A stretch of 64,000 nt of DNA from Pseudomonas wuhanensis (GTDB lineage Bacteria; Pseudomonadota; Gammaproteobacteria; Pseudomonadales; Pseudomonadaceae). The notes under the pieces are model-generated. The model was not told where the DNA came from. It saw only the letters and a program-made list of their open reading frames with translations, and did not search any database. The stretch spans positions 3,224,001-3,288,000 of the forward strand of contig NZ_CP117430.1 of the NCBI RefSeq assembly GCF_030687395.1, read 5' to 3'. Of the stretch, positions 46,736-56,391 are shown piece by piece. A program made the position numbers and the translations under genes. The number at the start of each line of letters is the position of its first letter. Position 1 is the stretch's first letter.

Positions 46736-48085
46736 TTATTCCTCGGTCAACGCGGAGCCTGCCCGGTCGAGCAGCGGCTTGAACAAATAGTTGAGGAGTG
46801 AACGTTCACCGGTGCGCACGAACATTTCTGCCGGCATACCGGGTTTGATCACCAAACCGTTGAGTTTTTCCATGGCCTGGTCACTGACGCTGCTGCGCAG
46901 CACGTAATACGGCACACCGGTTTTCTCATCGACCATCTGGTCGGCGGAGATCAGGCTGACTTCGCCGGGGACTCGCGGGGTACGGCTCTGGTTGAACGCG
47001 GTGAACAGGATGTCCACCGGCAAGTGCGTGTCGACCTTGTCGATCAGGTTGATCGGCAAGTGCCCTTCCACTTCCAGACGGGTGCCTTGCGGGACGATCT
47101 CCAGCAGCGTGTCGCCCTGACGCACCACGGCGCCTTCGGTATGAACCCCGAGGTTGACGGCGATGCCGTCGGCGGTGGCGATGATTTCGCTGTGTTGCAA
47201 GTCGAAGCCGGCGGAAGTCAGTTGCTCTTCCAGGGTCACGCTTTTGAGCTGCGCGTCGGCCAGTTGGCTGCGGACTTCCTTCTGGTATTCCTCGCTGTGC
47301 TGTTGCAGTTTCAGACGGGATTCAAGGATGCCCTGCTCCACGCGGCCGCTTTCGCCGGTGTTCTCTGCCAGCTGTTGCTGCACTTGCGACAACTGACGCT
47401 GGTAATCCATCAAGCGGTTGCGCGGGATGTAGCCGTTGTCCGCCAGGGGCTGAAGATTGCTCAGCTGTTGTTGCAGGGAACTGGCCTGGGCCGTCAGGTC
47501 GGTGCGCGCGCGGCGCATGCCGGCCAGTTGCGCGCTGGCGCCTTCGATGTTCGCGCGCAGGGCGGCTTGTTCCCGGGAAAAGGCTTCGCGACGGCTGCTG
47601 AACAATTGCCGTTGGCCTTCGAGCACCAAGGCCAGACGCGGGTCAGGATCGTTGCTCAGTTCGGCGGGGAAATTCACCTGCTTGAGGTTATCCCGTTCAC
47701 TCTGCCAGCGCGCCAGGCTGGCCCACGCCATGCGGTATTGCGCTTGCAGCGATTGCACGTCGGCCGCGACCTGGGTCTGGTCGAGGCGGAACAGCGGCTG
47801 GCCTTGCTTCACCACTTGGCCTTCGCGCACCAGAATCTGGCTGACTACGCCGCTGCTCATCGATTGCACGGCTTTGCGCTTGCCCGAGACCACCACGGTC
47901 CCCTGCACCGGAATACCTTGATCGAGCGGCGCGAGACTCGCCCACGTGAAAAAACTGCCAGCACCGACAATCGCCAGAATCCAGCCCATGCGAGCGAAGA
48001 AACGCGCGTCGCGCTCAGGGCGTTCAACGATGTAGTCGTGTTCCATGGTCGCTTCGCTGTCGTCGTTCATGCGTGTGCTGCTCAT
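46736..48085 (-). CDS. aprE: Type I secretion membrane fusion protein AprE (HlyD family)
   Basis: 449 residues. One membrane span near the N-terminus (MGWILAIVGAGSFFTWASL), a lipoyl half-motif (GTVVVSGKRKAVQ), a long coiled-coil hairpin (~120-290), and the second lipoyl part with TADGIAVNLGVHTEGAVV. Periplasmic adaptor between AprD and AprF. The ATG at 48085 overlaps the aprD stop (ATGA); a GTG at 48091 is less likely. Confidence 0.95.
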   Translation of the reverse strand: MSSTRMNDDSEATMEHDYIVERPERDARFFARMGWILAIVGAGSFFTWASLAPLDQGIPVQGTVVVSGKRKAVQSMSSGVVSQILVREGQVVKQGQPLFRLDQTQVAADVQSLQAQYRMAWASLARWQSERDNLKQVNFPAELSNDPDPRLALVLEGQRQLFSSRREAFSREQAALRANIEGASAQLAGMRRARTDLTAQASSLQQQLSNLQPLADNGYIPRNRLMDYQRQLSQVQQQLAENTGESGRVEQGILESRLKLQQHSEEYQKEVRSQLADAQLKSVTLEEQLTSAGFDLQHSEIIATADGIAVNLGVHTEGAVVRQGDTLLEIVPQGTRLEVEGHLPINLIDKVDTHLPVDILFTAFNQSRTPRVPGEVSLISADQMVDEKTGVPYYVLRSSVSDQAMEKLNGLVIKPGMPAEMFVRTGERSLLNYLFKPLLDRAGSALTEE

Positions 48086-49869
48086 ACACACGGATTCCTT
48101 GTCGTGGGCTGATACTGCCGGCTCATGCTGAGCCCGCCCGGTGCTTGCGCAGGTTTTTCACGTTGTTGTTCCTGGGCGCCGGACGGGTTACCGGCCAGCG
48201 CCTTGAGCACTTCCTGGCTTGGGCCGAAGGCCTGCAAACGACCTTCGTTGAGCACCAGCAACTTGTCGGCCTGGGCCAGGGCTGAAGAGCGATGGGTGAC
48301 CAGAATCACGCTGGTGCCCCGGGCCTTCATGTGCGCGATGGCGCCGGCCAATGCCGCTTCGCCAACGGTGTCGAGGTTGGAGTTCGGTTCATCCAGCACC
48401 ACCAGACTCGGATTGCCGTACAGCGCGCGAGCCAGGGCCACACGTTGCTTCTGGCCACCGGACAAGCCGCTGCCGTCCTCGCCAAGCACAGTGTCGTACC
48501 CTTGCGGCATGCGCAGGATCAGTTCATGAACGCCAGCCTGTTGCGCGGCTTCGACGACTTTTTGCGGATCCGCCTCACGGAATCGGGCGATGTTTTCGGC
48601 GATGCTGCCGCTGAACAATTCGATGTCCTGGGGCAGATAACCGATGTAGGGGCCGAGGTCGTCGCGGTTCCAGCGATGAATGTCCGCGCCGTCGAGGCGC
48701 ACCGTGCCGCCGAGCGTCGGCCAGACACCAACCAGCACTCGGGCCAGAGTCGACTTGCCAGAGCCAGACGCCCCGAGCACACCGAGCACTTCCCCGGCGC
48801 CCAGGTTGAAATTGACCATGTGCAAGGTCGCAGCCCGTTGCCCTGGCGGGCCGGCGCTGACTTGTTCGAACGTGATCTGACCTTTCGGCGCCGGCAACAC
48901 CATCGCCTCTTCAGTCGGTGGATAGGCTTGCAGCAAGGCGTCGAGACGGCGGTAAGCGAGCTTGGCGCCGCTCCACTGTTTCCACACGGCGATCAACTGA
49001 TCGATGGGGCTCAGTACCCGGCCCATCAGGATGGAACCTGCGATCATCATCCCGGCGGTCATGTCACCCTGGATCACCAGCAAGGCGCCCAGCCCCAGCA
49101 CCAGGGATTGCAGGCACAGGCGCAGGGTTTTGCTCAGGGAACTGATGACCGCGCCGGTGTCGCTGGCCTGATTCTGCAAGCCGAGAAAACGCGAGTGCAC
49201 CGCAAACCAGCGCTTGCGCAACGCGCCGAGCATGCCCATGGCCTGAATGGTTTCGGCGTTATGCAGATGACTGGTGGCCAGTTGGCTGGATTTCTGGGAG
49301 AACCCTGCTGCTTCGCCCAAGGGCTTTTTGGTCATCGCCTCGTTGAGGCAGGCCAGCCCGATCAGCAGCACCGCGCCTGCGGTGGCCAATACACCGAGCC
49401 AGACGTTGAATAGAAAGATCACAAACAAATAGACCGGAAACCACGGTGCGTCGAAGAAGGCAAACAGCGCCGGGCCGGTGACGAATTGGCGAATATGGGT
49501 CAGGTCGCCCAAGGATTGCCCCGCATTGCCCTCGCCCTTGAACAGGTTGCGCTCGAAAGCGGCTTGATACACCCGCAGGTTGAAACGACGTTCCAACTGG
49601 CTGCCGATACGGATGACAATGAAGCTGCGCACGATTTCCAGCAGACCGATGAAAGCGAAAAACCCGACCACCATCAACGACAACATCGCCAGTGTGGTTT
49701 CGTTTTGCGAAGACAGTACCCGGTCATAGACCTGAAGCATGTAAATCGACGGGACCAACATCAGCACATTAATCAGTGCGGTGAAACATCCGACGCTGAT
49801 CAGGATGCTTTTATAGTCGCCCAGTGCCTTGAATAACGGTGCGGTGGCCGGGCTCTTCGCCATCTTCAT
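48082..49869 (-). CDS. aprD: Type I secretion ABC transporter AprD
   Basis: 595 residues from an ATG with AGGA at 49869. N-terminal six-span membrane domain (~20-300), then the ATPase: Walker A GASGSGKS (366-373), signature SGGQKQRVALARAL and Walker B LVVLDEPNSNLD. No peptidase domain, as in exporters of RTX proteases. Uses ATP to drive unfolded AprX and lipases through AprE and AprF. Lies ~210 bases downstream of the inhibitor gene. Confidence 0.95.
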   Translation of the reverse strand: MKMAKSPATAPLFKALGDYKSILISVGCFTALINVLMLVPSIYMLQVYDRVLSSQNETTLAMLSLMVVGFFAFIGLLEIVRSFIVIRIGSQLERRFNLRVYQAAFERNLFKGEGNAGQSLGDLTHIRQFVTGPALFAFFDAPWFPVYLFVIFLFNVWLGVLATAGAVLLIGLACLNEAMTKKPLGEAAGFSQKSSQLATSHLHNAETIQAMGMLGALRKRWFAVHSRFLGLQNQASDTGAVISSLSKTLRLCLQSLVLGLGALLVIQGDMTAGMMIAGSILMGRVLSPIDQLIAVWKQWSGAKLAYRRLDALLQAYPPTEEAMVLPAPKGQITFEQVSAGPPGQRAATLHMVNFNLGAGEVLGVLGASGSGKSTLARVLVGVWPTLGGTVRLDGADIHRWNRDDLGPYIGYLPQDIELFSGSIAENIARFREADPQKVVEAAQQAGVHELILRMPQGYDTVLGEDGSGLSGGQKQRVALARALYGNPSLVVLDEPNSNLDTVGEAALAGAIAHMKARGTSVILVTHRSSALAQADKLLVLNEGRLQAFGPSQEVLKALAGNPSGAQEQQREKPAQAPGGLSMSRQYQPTTRNPCV

Positions 49870-49891
49870 TGGTTTTTCCTGAGGTATTAAT

Positions 49892-49911
49892 CCTCGCCTT
49901 ACTTGGCGAGG
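49892..49911 (-). terminator. Hairpin between aprI and aprD
   Basis: CCTCGCC / GGCGAGG with a 6-base loop, ~22 bases before the aprD start. It may attenuate or stabilise the transcript so that aprX-aprI messages exceed those for the exporter. No T-run follows, so termination is uncertain. Confidence 0.5.
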
Positions 49912-50080
49912 TTCCAATTAACTGTCCGCACATGGCCGAGACGTTCTTTTGCCGGTTATCGCTTGCACATTAATAACAACTCTTTGTGTTCTTCAAAGAG
50001 CTCCGGTTATTGAACGGCTGCTTATAACGGCAATAACGAGCTTTATATTCAGCGCCTGGTGTCGGTCCGGCATTGTTCAC

Positions 50081-50503
50081 TTACTGCGCTGCGCGCTCGA
50101 GCGTAATGATCAGACCTGACTTCAAGGTGCTTTTATAAAGCCCCTCATGCTGTCGGCTGAAAAACACAATTCTTGAGCCTTCTTTACCGGTCACGGCAAT
50201 GCCATCCGGTTCCGGGAACCAGCCAATCGCCGACTCGTTCAGCCAGGCGCCTAGGCAGTCGGCCCCCTCACCCAGGGTCTGGTTCAATTTGAGCTCGATC
50301 GAGCAGACATTCGACGGCTTGTCCTGCAGCGCTTGGGACTCGGGCGAGTCTTGCGCGGTATTCAAGATGGCCTGCCATTTCCCGGCGAGTTCCGACGGAT
50401 CGGCTAGTTTCAGACTGCGTGCCATGGCTACATCTCCAAGAAACATCATCAGCGTCGCCAACAGCCACGCGGTTGCTTTGCAGGTAAAAGCGTTCTGGAT
50501 CAT
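50081..50503 (-). CDS. aprI: Alkaline protease inhibitor AprI/Inh
   Basis: 140 residues. Signal peptide with likely cleavage after residue 28 (AMA). The mature ~112 residues have the Inh features: SLKLADPSELAGKWQ at the front, which inserts into the protease active site, and two cysteines (67, 83) that form the disulfide of the beta-barrel. It protects the periplasm from serralysin. RBS at the ATG at 50503 is poor. Sits just downstream of aprX, 67 bases. Confidence 0.9.
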   Translation of the reverse strand: MIQNAFTCKATAWLLATLMMFLGDVAMARSLKLADPSELAGKWQAILNTAQDSPESQALQDKPSNVCSIELKLNQTLGEGADCLGAWLNESAIGWFPEPDGIAVTGKEGSRIVFFSRQHEGLYKSTLKSGLIITLERAAQ

Positions 50504-50570
50504 AGGGCGTTTTACTCTGGATCGGGGCAGAGAGTGGCGCATCAAGCGCCACCCGCCTTTTTGCCTTGAA

Positions 50571-52028
50571 TCAGGCCACGATGTCCGAGAACGCTGCCTG
50601 GCCAACGGTGCTGACCAGGAAGTCAGCCATGCCGTGCCCGGAGAAGTCCACCGACAACAGGCTGTTGCCGCCCGAAGTGGTCAATACCGCATCGCCTGCC
50701 GCACCGGTGAACGAGTTCACAAAGTGCAGGCCCGCGCCCTTGGTGATGCCGGTCAGGTCGATCTTGTCCAGGCCACTGACAAAATCGAGGATCTGGTCGA
50801 CAGTACCTGGCTTGGAGTCGCTGCTGGCCGCGAACACAAAGGTGTCCGAGCCCGAGCCGCCCCACAGTTTGTCCGCACCGCCCGCGCCGAACAGGATGTC
50901 GTTGCCGGCACCACCCTTCAACTCGTTGGCCACGCTGTTACCGATCAGCAGGTCGCTACCCGAACCGCCAATCGCGTTCTCGACGGTGACACCCTTGGCG
51001 ATGGACACATTGCCCACCATGCCGCCAACGTCGGAGAACGAGGCTTCATTGAGGTTGATCTTCTGGTTTTGGGTAAATCCGGAGAAGTCCAGGGTGTCCT
51101 TGCCGCCCGCATCCCAGACCGAGAACACGACTTTGTCCGACGACGAAGACGCGCTCAGGAAGTCGCGACCGGCGTTGGAGTTGAAGCCGTAGGTGGTGTC
51201 ACCGGTACGGGTGGTGGTGTTGGCACCGTAGAGTTTCTGAATGGCGGCGATATCGTCCATCAGCGGGCCGGACGCATAGGCTTCCACACCGCCCTTGCTG
51301 AAGTTCTGGTCGGTATTGCTTTCGCTCCAGTAACTCATGAGGCTGTAACCGCGGGTGTCTTCGCCGTAGGTCGCGTCATTGTAGGTCGGTGCACCTTCAC
51401 CGGCGTTGTAGTCGCCAGGGTGAGCCAGGCCCAGGGAATGACCGATTTCATGGGTCAGGGTCTGACGACCGTAGTTGTTCAGGTCTGGCGTCTTGTTGAC
51501 GTTATAGCCACTGCCCGTCAGATACCATGAAGTACCGTCATAACCTGGACCCGTGCCAGGCAGATAGGCAAATGCTGCCGCGCCATCCTGACCACCACTG
51601 TAGTTACCGAAGGTCATGTGACCGTCGCCGCCAAACGACTTTTCGGTGAAGGTGACATTGGCCACGTCGGCCCAGGATTGCATGGCGAGCACGGCCTGGG
51701 CTTTCTGCTGCGTATTGAACTGGCTGAACCCGGTAATGCCGTGCTTGTTCATGGTGCTCGACGAAGCCGAGGTCAGGAACGTATAGGTGAGTTCGATTTT
51801 GCCGCTGCCGTCCTTGTCCTGGTAGGCAGCGCCGTCACGCAGCAGTTGGGTAGCTGCCTCGTCGACGGAGAAGGAGGGTTTGCCATTGACCGTGAGATTG
51901 CCACCCCGATCATATTGATGGCTGAAACTATCGATCTGGTTGTAGGCGGAACTGGGTGCAGCCAGCGCTTGGAATGGCGCAAAGCCCTGTTCGGCAAGAT
52001 CAATAGCGTTGTCTTTAACTTTCGACAT
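50571..52028 (-). CDS. aprX: Serralysin-type metalloprotease AprX/AprA
   Basis: 485 residues. Zinc site [11 protein letters not shown] (His193, Glu194, His197, His203) and Met-turn SLMSYWSE give a metzincin. Residues ~330-400 carry RTX repeats ([20 protein letters not shown]), and the C-terminus is a T1SS signal. No signal peptide. Secreted by AprDEF to degrade external protein; a heat-stable spoilage enzyme in this group. The first gene of the locus; its RBS overlaps an RsmA/E consensus site. Start ATG at 52028. Confidence 0.96.
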   Translation of the reverse strand: MSKVKDNAIDLAEQGFAPFQALAAPSSAYNQIDSFSHQYDRGGNLTVNGKPSFSVDEAATQLLRDGAAYQDKDGSGKIELTYTFLTSASSSTMNKHGITGFSQFNTQQKAQAVLAMQSWADVANVTFTEKSFGGDGHMTFGNYSGGQDGAAAFAYLPGTGPGYDGTSWYLTGSGYNVNKTPDLNNYGRQTLTHEIGHSLGLAHPGDYNAGEGAPTYNDATYGEDTRGYSLMSYWSESNTDQNFSKGGVEAYASGPLMDDIAAIQKLYGANTTTRTGDTTYGFNSNAGRDFLSASSSSDKVVFSVWDAGGKDTLDFSGFTQNQKINLNEASFSDVGGMVGNVSIAKGVTVENAIGGSGSDLLIGNSVANELKGGAGNDILFGAGGADKLWGGSGSDTFVFAASSDSKPGTVDQILDFVSGLDKIDLTGITKGAGLHFVNSFTGAAGDAVLTTSGGNSLLSVDFSGHGMADFLVSTVGQAAFSDIVA

Positions 52029-52361
52029 AAACACACTTCCTTGTTTAGCAATGGAACAGTTTTTGTCCGATACGACAATCTCTGGCGAGATCGTCCTATC
52101 ACTCGCCCAATGAAGGCGTATAAAAACTGACACAATTCGAAATCAAACGTCTACATTTTTTTTGACGTCAAATTGAGCGGTTCCGGCGAACTCCAGTAAA
52201 CAGTGCGTGCGCTGTCGAAATATAGTTTTTAGTTGAAGGTTTTAGCCGGATTGTCTGACAATATGCTATCTAAATATTAAATATGGCCAAGTTGCTTTTT
52301 GTAGATGAGCTCTCATTTTCCAGGCCCTATTAATATAAGTGCCAGTGTATTGCTATCAACT
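52029..52361. other. aprX upstream region, AT-rich
   Basis: ~330 bases between aprX and the RAYT gene, markedly AT-rich around 52140-52310. No supported open reading frame. It should contain the aprX promoter and 5' leader with the RsmA/E site. I cannot point to a -10/-35 pair with confidence. Confidence 0.6.
52035..52044 (-). promoter_or_regulatory. RsmA/RsmE binding site over the aprX RBS
   Basis: Read on the minus strand: ACAAGGAAGU, a perfect match to the (A/U)CANGGANG(U/A) consensus, located so that its GGA is the Shine-Dalgarno of aprX. In Pseudomonas, such sites repress translation until GacA-induced small RNAs remove RsmA/E. Confidence 0.75.
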
Positions 52362-52805
52362 CTAACTTCTATTGGATGGATCATTTTCACGACTGCTGCG
52401 CAGCCGAACGCAGCCTTCGGCAGCTGCTACCAGTCCCGCCCGAATGGGATTGGCAACGACATATCGAGCAAGATTTTTCGCGTCCTCCTCCCGCCGAACT
52501 GCTCGATCGTGATAGCCCTTCTGCCACAAACGCCCGCTTCGCCCTAGCGCCTGATTAACGGCCAGACTGCTACGGGATTTGATTCGGCACATCAACTCGG
52601 CCAGCGTTTTATCCCGAATTTGTACCAAACAGTGCATATGGTCTGGCATCACCACCCAAGTCAGAAAATCCGCCCAGCGTTCCTCCTGTGCCAGATGCAA
52701 TTGCTGAGCAACCAGTCTTCCCATTTGCCAATCGGTAAAAATCGACCCGTTCGTGAACAACGGCTGGAGTCGATTCCTGTATGGGCTTTTTTTGTTGGCA
52801 GGCAA
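52362..52805 (-). mobile_element. REP-associated tyrosine transposase (RAYT), possibly N-terminally shortened
   Basis: 147 residues of the Y1 transposase/RAYT family. HUH motif His56-x-His58 in VVMPDHMHCLVQI, helix with SRSSLAVNQ, WQKGYHDRAVRREED and probable nucleophile Tyr115 in ARYVVANPIRAGLV. RAYTs are single-copy, domesticated transposases linked to REP spread. Typical relatives begin with ~20 more residues making the first strand (G-x-x-YFVT type), which are missing here; the nearby frames do not restore them. So it may be a decayed or shortened copy. Sits upstream of aprX. Confidence 0.82.
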
Positions 52806-52886
52806 TCAATGGATCAAAAAATCAAAACGTAAGTCTTGCGCACGGCTTCCCGGATGTTGGGACGGGCTACATCAGAGCGTCGCCGT

Positions 52887-54293
52887 TCAGTGCATGAACC
52901 CTTCCATGAACCCCGCGACCCGACTGGCCAGTTTGTGACGCCAGGGCGCGGTGGCCGGGTTGGCCAGGGTCTGGTCTTCGTGGACGAAGCTGCGGATGAT
53001 CGCGTTGTAGCCCAACCAGCGGCAGGGTTCGGGCTCCCAAGCCTTGAGCGCGTCAAGACCGCCCTGAGCAATCACCCACGGCTGGCGCACCAGCTCGGTA
53101 TCGCGCTGAAGAATCATATCGGCCAGCGTCCGCCCGCCGAGGTTGCTGGCTCCGACGCCCTCCCCGCCATAACCGCCCGACAAGGCGATGCCGCTGGCTC
53201 GATCGCAGAGCATGTGCGGCTTGAAGCGCCGGGACATGCCCAGGTTGCCGCCCCAGGCGTGGGTGATTCGTACGTTCTTGAGTTGCGGGAAGAGTTCGCC
53301 GAACAGGTAGCGCCGCAACTCTATTTCGCGAGTGGTCAGGCCGAAGTCATGGCGCAACTTGCCAGCAAATTGATAGCCGCCACGGGCACCGAACACCAAG
53401 CGGTTATCCGCCGTACGCTGGCCATAGGTAACTTGGCGGCTGCTTTCGCTAAAGGCTTGCCCGCGACTGAGGCCGATTTCGTCCCAGGTCGCGGCGGACA
53501 GCGGTTCGGTCGCCACCAGCAAACTCTGGACCGGCAACTGATAACGGTCCAGCGGTGGCAATGTGGCTGCGTAACCTTCTACCGCTGGCACGATCCAGCG
53601 GCCGCGAACCTGAGCCTTGGCTGTACGCAAACTGCCCGACTGCCATTGAGTGACGGGGCTGTTCTCATAGATGTTGACCCCCATGCGCTCCACCGTCCGA
53701 GCCAGACCTCGGACCAACTTTGCCGGGTGAATGGTCGCGACGTGCGGTGCATAGATACCGCCATAAGGTTTGGCAATTCTGATCTGCTGCGCCAATTGCT
53801 CGGGACTGAGCCAGCGGTAGTCGTGTTCGGTCAGCCCTTGGCAGTGGAGCCCATCCAGATAACCACGCAGACTGGCTTCCTGCTCCGGGTAACGCGCCGC
53901 GCAGTAAAGCGCCCCGCCCTTGCGATAATCACAGTCAATGCCTTCTCGTTCGAGGACGTTCTCTACTTCATCAGGGATGCTGTGGAGCAGTTCGAAAGAG
54001 GCGCGGCGTTGTTCGGCCGGTAAATCGGCGAGCAAGCGATCTTCGCCCAGCAGATTGCCCATCAACCAACCGCCGTTGCGGCCCGACGCACCAAAACCCG
54101 CGATGTTTGCCTCGACGATGGCAATGTTCAGCCCCGGCGCCAGGCGCTTGAGGTAATACGCGGTCCAGAGCCCGGTGTACCCGGCGCCAATGATGGCCAC
54201 GTCGACGCCCAGATCCTGCTCCAGCGGCGGGCGCGCCAGCAATGGCTCGTCGAGTTGGTCCATCCACAAACTGATCGTGCGCCACGCTGACAT
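52887..54293 (-). CDS. FAD-dependent oxidoreductase (DAO family, gamma-glutamylputrescine oxidase-like)
   Basis: 468 residues. FAD-binding GxGxxG near residues 36-41 (VAIIGAGYTGLWTAYYL), with GFGASGRNGGWLMGN near ~65 as in DadA/PuuB-type amine oxidases, and C-terminal GGEGVGASNLGGRTLADMI. It likely oxidises an amine or amino acid to imine and H2O2 or quinol. The ATG at 54293 has GGAG upstream; a GTG at 54308 is an alternative. No puu genes are adjacent, so the substrate is unknown. Confidence 0.88.
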   Translation of the reverse strand: MSAWRTISLWMDQLDEPLLARPPLEQDLGVDVAIIGAGYTGLWTAYYLKRLAPGLNIAIVEANIAGFGASGRNGGWLMGNLLGEDRLLADLPAEQRRASFELLHSIPDEVENVLEREGIDCDYRKGGALYCAARYPEQEASLRGYLDGLHCQGLTEHDYRWLSPEQLAQQIRIAKPYGGIYAPHVATIHPAKLVRGLARTVERMGVNIYENSPVTQWQSGSLRTAKAQVRGRWIVPAVEGYAATLPPLDRYQLPVQSLLVATEPLSAATWDEIGLSRGQAFSESSRQVTYGQRTADNRLVFGARGGYQFAGKLRHDFGLTTREIELRRYLFGELFPQLKNVRITHAWGGNLGMSRRFKPHMLCDRASGIALSGGYGGEGVGASNLGGRTLADMILQRDTELVRQPWVIAQGGLDALKAWEPEPCRWLGYNAIIRSFVHEDQTLANPATAPWRHKLASRVAGFMEGFMH

Positions 54294-54812
54294 GCAAGAC
54301 TCCGCCACTCAAACCTTCGATGGCGTCGATCCTAGTGCGTGGGCACAGGGATTGGCGAGTATGTGCGCGACAGCATGCCTCGCGATCCGGATGAAGCCCT
54401 GGAGCATTCGGACCGTATTCGCCTGGACGGCGACACGGCGCTCATTCAGTACCGCATCACCCTTCGCGGCGGTGAAGGGCTGGACCGTCTCGCCCGTGGC
54501 CTGGGTTTGCAACCGACCATCATCATCGGCGGGCATAAAGGACTCGACGAGAAAAAACCGAGCTTGCCGAAGTTCTCGCAGGGCTTCAATGGCCCCGTGG
54601 AATGCCCCGGCAATATTGGCCCTTCGCCACAAAATCGGTGTCTCGTGATCTGCGTCAAAAAAAAATGAACCAATCGCTAAACGGCCTGAAAAAATCACAT
54701 GACTTTCACATCTGGATGCTACTTTTAAAGACAGTCACCGGTTGAGCCATTGAAGGTTCTTCCCTCCTAACATGAGCTAAAGGAAGCGCTCGATGAATAA
54801 GGTGGGCAACAC
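54294..54812. other. Intergenic region with only weak open frames
   Basis: About 520 bases without a supported gene. A rightward frame at 54375-54668 (MPRDPDEALEHSD) and a leftward one at 54309-54698 overlap each other; neither has an RBS or recognisable similarity, though the first has codon-like composition. This may be a decayed gene. The right end holds the DUF1652 promoter. Confidence 0.5.
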
Positions 54813-55088
54813 ATGAATAAAGGCTCCTTCAGCAAAGTCACTTTTCCAAATGCCTGCCAGCTGATGCGCTGGCATTTTCATCCCATGGGTTTCGAAGCGA
54901 CCATGGATGCACCGGGCAGTATGGTTGCCCGGCTGTTCGACCGCGCCAGTGGCGAAACCATGATCGCCATTGCCGGCATTCCTTGCGCAACGGTCATGAA
55001 TGCGGCGGATGTAGAACGAATCATTGAAGCCGTGGAAGATGAGCTGGAGGCGTTCATTCCTCCGGAGGCCCTCAGGAGTTATGCCTGA
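54813..55088 (+). CDS. DUF1652 protein
   Basis: 91 residues. The pattern FPNACQLMRWHFHPMGFEA, then ARLFDRASGETMIAIAGIP and a C-terminal helix (NAADVERIIEAVEDELEAF), is the DUF1652 family, restricted mainly to Pseudomonas. Small, soluble, function unknown. AAGGTGG precedes the ATG. Stands alone. Confidence 0.88.
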   Translation: MNKGSFSKVTFPNACQLMRWHFHPMGFEATMDAPGSMVARLFDRASGETMIAIAGIPCATVMNAADVERIIEAVEDELEAFIPPEALRSYA

Positions 55089-55108
55089 TGGTTGGCGTTC
55101 CACAAAAC

Positions 55109-55199
55109 CTGTGGGAGCGGGCTTGCTCGCGAATGCAGTGTGTCAGGCAACATTAATGTTTACTGACACTCCCTCTTCGCGAGCAAGCCCGCTCCCACA
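55109..55199. repeat. REP doublet (inverted pair)
   Basis: CTGTGGGAGCGGGCTTGCTC and GAGCAAGCCCGCTCCCACA, with the interior TCAGGCAACATTAATGT...CTGACACTCCCTCTTCGC shared with the doublet at 42.1 kb. It lies in the gap before the convergent CGL gene. Confidence 0.9.
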
Positions 55200-55209
55200 T
55201 TGATTGCGT

Positions 55210-56391
55210 TTAACCAATCTGCATCAGCGCCTGCGCCAGATCGGCGCGCAGGTCTTCGACATCCTCGACACCCACTGACAAGCGCACCAGCGCATCGCCA
55301 ATGCCGAGTTGTGCCCGGGTTTCTGCGGGGATGCTGGCATGGGTCATGATCGCCGGGTGCTCGATCAGGCTTTCCACCCCGCCCAAGCTCTCGGCCAGAG
55401 CGAAGATCCGCACACTTTCGAGGAAACGCTTGGCGCCAGCCAGGTCGCAGTTCAGGTCGAGGGAAATCATCCCGCCGAACCCACGCATTTGCCGCCGCGC
55501 CAGTTCGTGCTGCGGGTGCGATGGCAGGCCCGGATAGTAGACGCGCGCCACCTGCGGCTGACGCTCCAGCCATTGCGCCAGCTCCAGCGCGTTACTGCAG
55601 TGGCGCTCCATGCGCAGCGCCAGGGTCTTAACCCCGCGCAACGTGAGGAACGCGTCGAACGGCCCGGCGATAGCCCCCACTGCGTTCTGCAGAAAACCCA
55701 GGCGCTCGGCCAGTCCAGCGTTCTGCCCGACCACCGCGATACCGCCGATCACGTCGGAATGACCGTTCAGGTACTTGGTCGTCGAGTGCAGCACGATATC
55801 GAAGCCCAACTCCAGAGGGCGCTGTATCCACGGGCTGGCGAACGTGTTGTCGGCCACACAAATGATGCCTCGCTCGCGACAGGTGCGCGCGACGGCGGCG
55901 AGGTCAGTGAGGCTCAGCAAAGGATTGCTCGGCGTCTCGACCCAGACCATCCGCGTGTCATCCTCAAGCGCTGCTTCGAAGGTCGCCAGATCAGTCAGAT
56001 CGACGAAGCTGAAGCGATGCCCGGCACTGCGCTGACGCACCTTGTCGAACAGCCGGAATGTACCGCCGTACAAGTCATTACCAGAGACGATGTGGGCGCC
56101 GGCGTCGAGCAGTTCGAGCACGTTGGCGATCGCCGCCAGCCCGGAAGCGAAGGCGAAAGCCTGGGTACCACCCTCGAGGTCCGCCACGCAACGCTCCAAC
56201 GCAAAGCGCGTCGGGTTGTGCGAACGCCCGTAGTCGAAGCCCTTGTGCACACCGGGGCTCTGCTGCGCATAGGTGGAGTTGGCGTAAATCGGTGGCATCA
56301 ACGCCCCGGTGGTCGGGTCCGGTGTTTGTCCGGCATGGATCACACGGGTGGCAAAGCCCCGTGGCGCGGTGCTTTCATCGTGCTGACTCAT
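55210..56391 (-). CDS. Cystathionine gamma-lyase/synthase (PLP-dependent)
   Basis: 393 residues. Cys/Met metabolism PLP family: the PLP lysine is Lys206 in LHSTTKYLNGHSD, with YGRSHNPTR (54-62) and SGNDLYGGTFRL. Sequence alone does not separate gamma-lyase from gamma-synthase. Because it overlaps a cystathionine beta-synthase (ATGA), the natural reading is gamma-lyase in reverse transsulfuration, converting cystathionine to cysteine. Inferred. Confidence 0.9.
   Translation of the reverse strand: MSQHDESTAPRGFATRVIHAGQTPDPTTGALMPPIYANSTYAQQSPGVHKGFDYGRSHNPTRFALERCVADLEGGTQAFAFASGLAAIANVLELLDAGAHIVSGNDLYGGTFRLFDKVRQRSAGHRFSFVDLTDLATFEAALEDDTRMVWVETPSNPLLSLTDLAAVARTCRERGIICVADNTFASPWIQRPLELGFDIVLHSTTKYLNGHSDVIGGIAVVGQNAGLAERLGFLQNAVGAIAGPFDAFLTLRGVKTLALRMERHCSNALELAQWLERQPQVARVYYPGLPSHPQHELARRQMRGFGGMISLDLNCDLAGAKRFLESVRIFALAESLGGVESLIEHPAIMTHASIPAETRAQLGIGDALVRLSVGVEDVEDLRADLAQALMQIG

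Noticed and set aside
54339..54668. Rightward frame of 109 codons as a gene
   Set aside because: No RBS, overlaps an opposite frame of similar quality, and no recognisable similarity; kept only as a low-interest observation.
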